From assembly GCA_031282485.1 (NCBI GenBank), contig JAITDQ010000318.1, positions 1-6,519 of the forward strand: a DNA stretch of 6,519 nucleotides, read 5' to 3'. The stretch comes from Tannerella sp. (lineage in GTDB: Bacteria; Bacteroidota; Bacteroidia; Bacteroidales; Tannerellaceae). Positions 6,274-6,519 of the stretch are shown piece by piece. The notes under the pieces are model-generated. The model did not search any database, was not told the origin of the DNA, and was given only the letters and a program-made list of their open reading frames with translations. Within the stretch, counting starts at the first letter, position 1, and each line of letters begins with the position of its first letter. Position numbers and translations under genes: made by a program.

Positions 6274-6519
6274 TTATGAACTATTAATTTCCTTATTGTC
6301 TGCGATATAATTTTTTTCGAGTGTCGATTTGGTACCGTACGGATTTTTCCGGTTTGATGGACTGTGTACCCACACCTGCCGCAAGTCAAGGTCTGTCTTC
6401 AATACGGAAAAGGTATATTCTACTTCCCTGATTACGCTGTATATCATCCACATTGCTGCTTCGTCCCGGTTCTTCAGGGAGGTTCCGAGAAAATAAACAC
6501 CTAATTCACGACTGTTTTC
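6274..6519 (-). pseudogene. Decayed 3' part of an IS4/IS1634-like transposase gene
   Basis: On the minus strand 81 codons are open from the window edge to a TAA at 6274-6276; the 5' part lies outside. The fragment begins ENSRELGVYFLGTSLK and continues to IREVEYTFSVLKTDLDLR. This matches the conserved C-terminal block of IS4/IS1634-type DDE transposases that ends in KTDLDLRP. It contains the family's catalytic Glu (fragment residue 34) with the E-x6-K spacing to Lys41, and Tyr27 and Arg31 just upstream. After LRQV the similarity stops. The expected HLHLG/AYW continuation is missing and an unrelated 32-residue tail leads to the stop, so the gene is truncated or frameshifted. In another frame the same DNA reads VRYQI, faintly like the family's IRYQL segment, which would fit a deletion plus frameshift. 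Family identification is from memory of the motif. Confidence 0.7.

Overview
The window looks like a piece of chromosome from a member of the Bacteroidota, probably Bacteroidales. The evidence is a secreted C69 dipeptidase of the type common in that group, an outer-membrane barrel ending in aromatic residues, AT-rich leaders with little Shine-Dalgarno sequence, a TAnnTTTG-type -7 promoter box, and an IS4/IS1634-like transposase remnant. The taxonomic call is inference; no rRNA or tRNA is present to confirm it.

Layout, all intact genes on the plus strand: a secreted C69 peptidase (70-1713), a small outer-membrane beta-barrel protein with a hexamer-coded acidic tract (1749-2342), the DNA repair ATPase RadA (2357-3727), a two-gene HEPN/minimal-nucleotidyltransferase module (3791-4183 and 4159-4494), and a large COG2509-type FAD-dependent dehydrogenase (4525-6135). 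The last 384 bases hold no intact gene. They contain a 10-bp-stem inverted repeat (6195-6225) and, on the minus strand, the decayed 3' part of a transposase gene running off the window edge (6274-6519).

The most interesting part is the HEPN-MNT pair. By my count its region is about 28% G+C over 3781-4500, while sampled lines of the flanking genes are about 52-68%. The two genes overlap by 25 nt. They sit behind a good Bacteroidota -7 box (TACCTTTG) that abuts a perfect 14-bp palindrome just before the first start codon. This is the layout of a horizontally acquired, self-regulated toxin-antitoxin or defence-type module. The nucleotidyltransferase keeps its GSx10DxD active site. The HEPN protein lacks the usual Rx4-6H RNase motif, so its mode of action is not the textbook HepT one.

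The first three genes are closely spaced (35 and 14 nt) and could share a transcript, though their functions are unrelated. Three core genes also show a marked change in third-codon-position composition from 5' to 3', reported as a finding.
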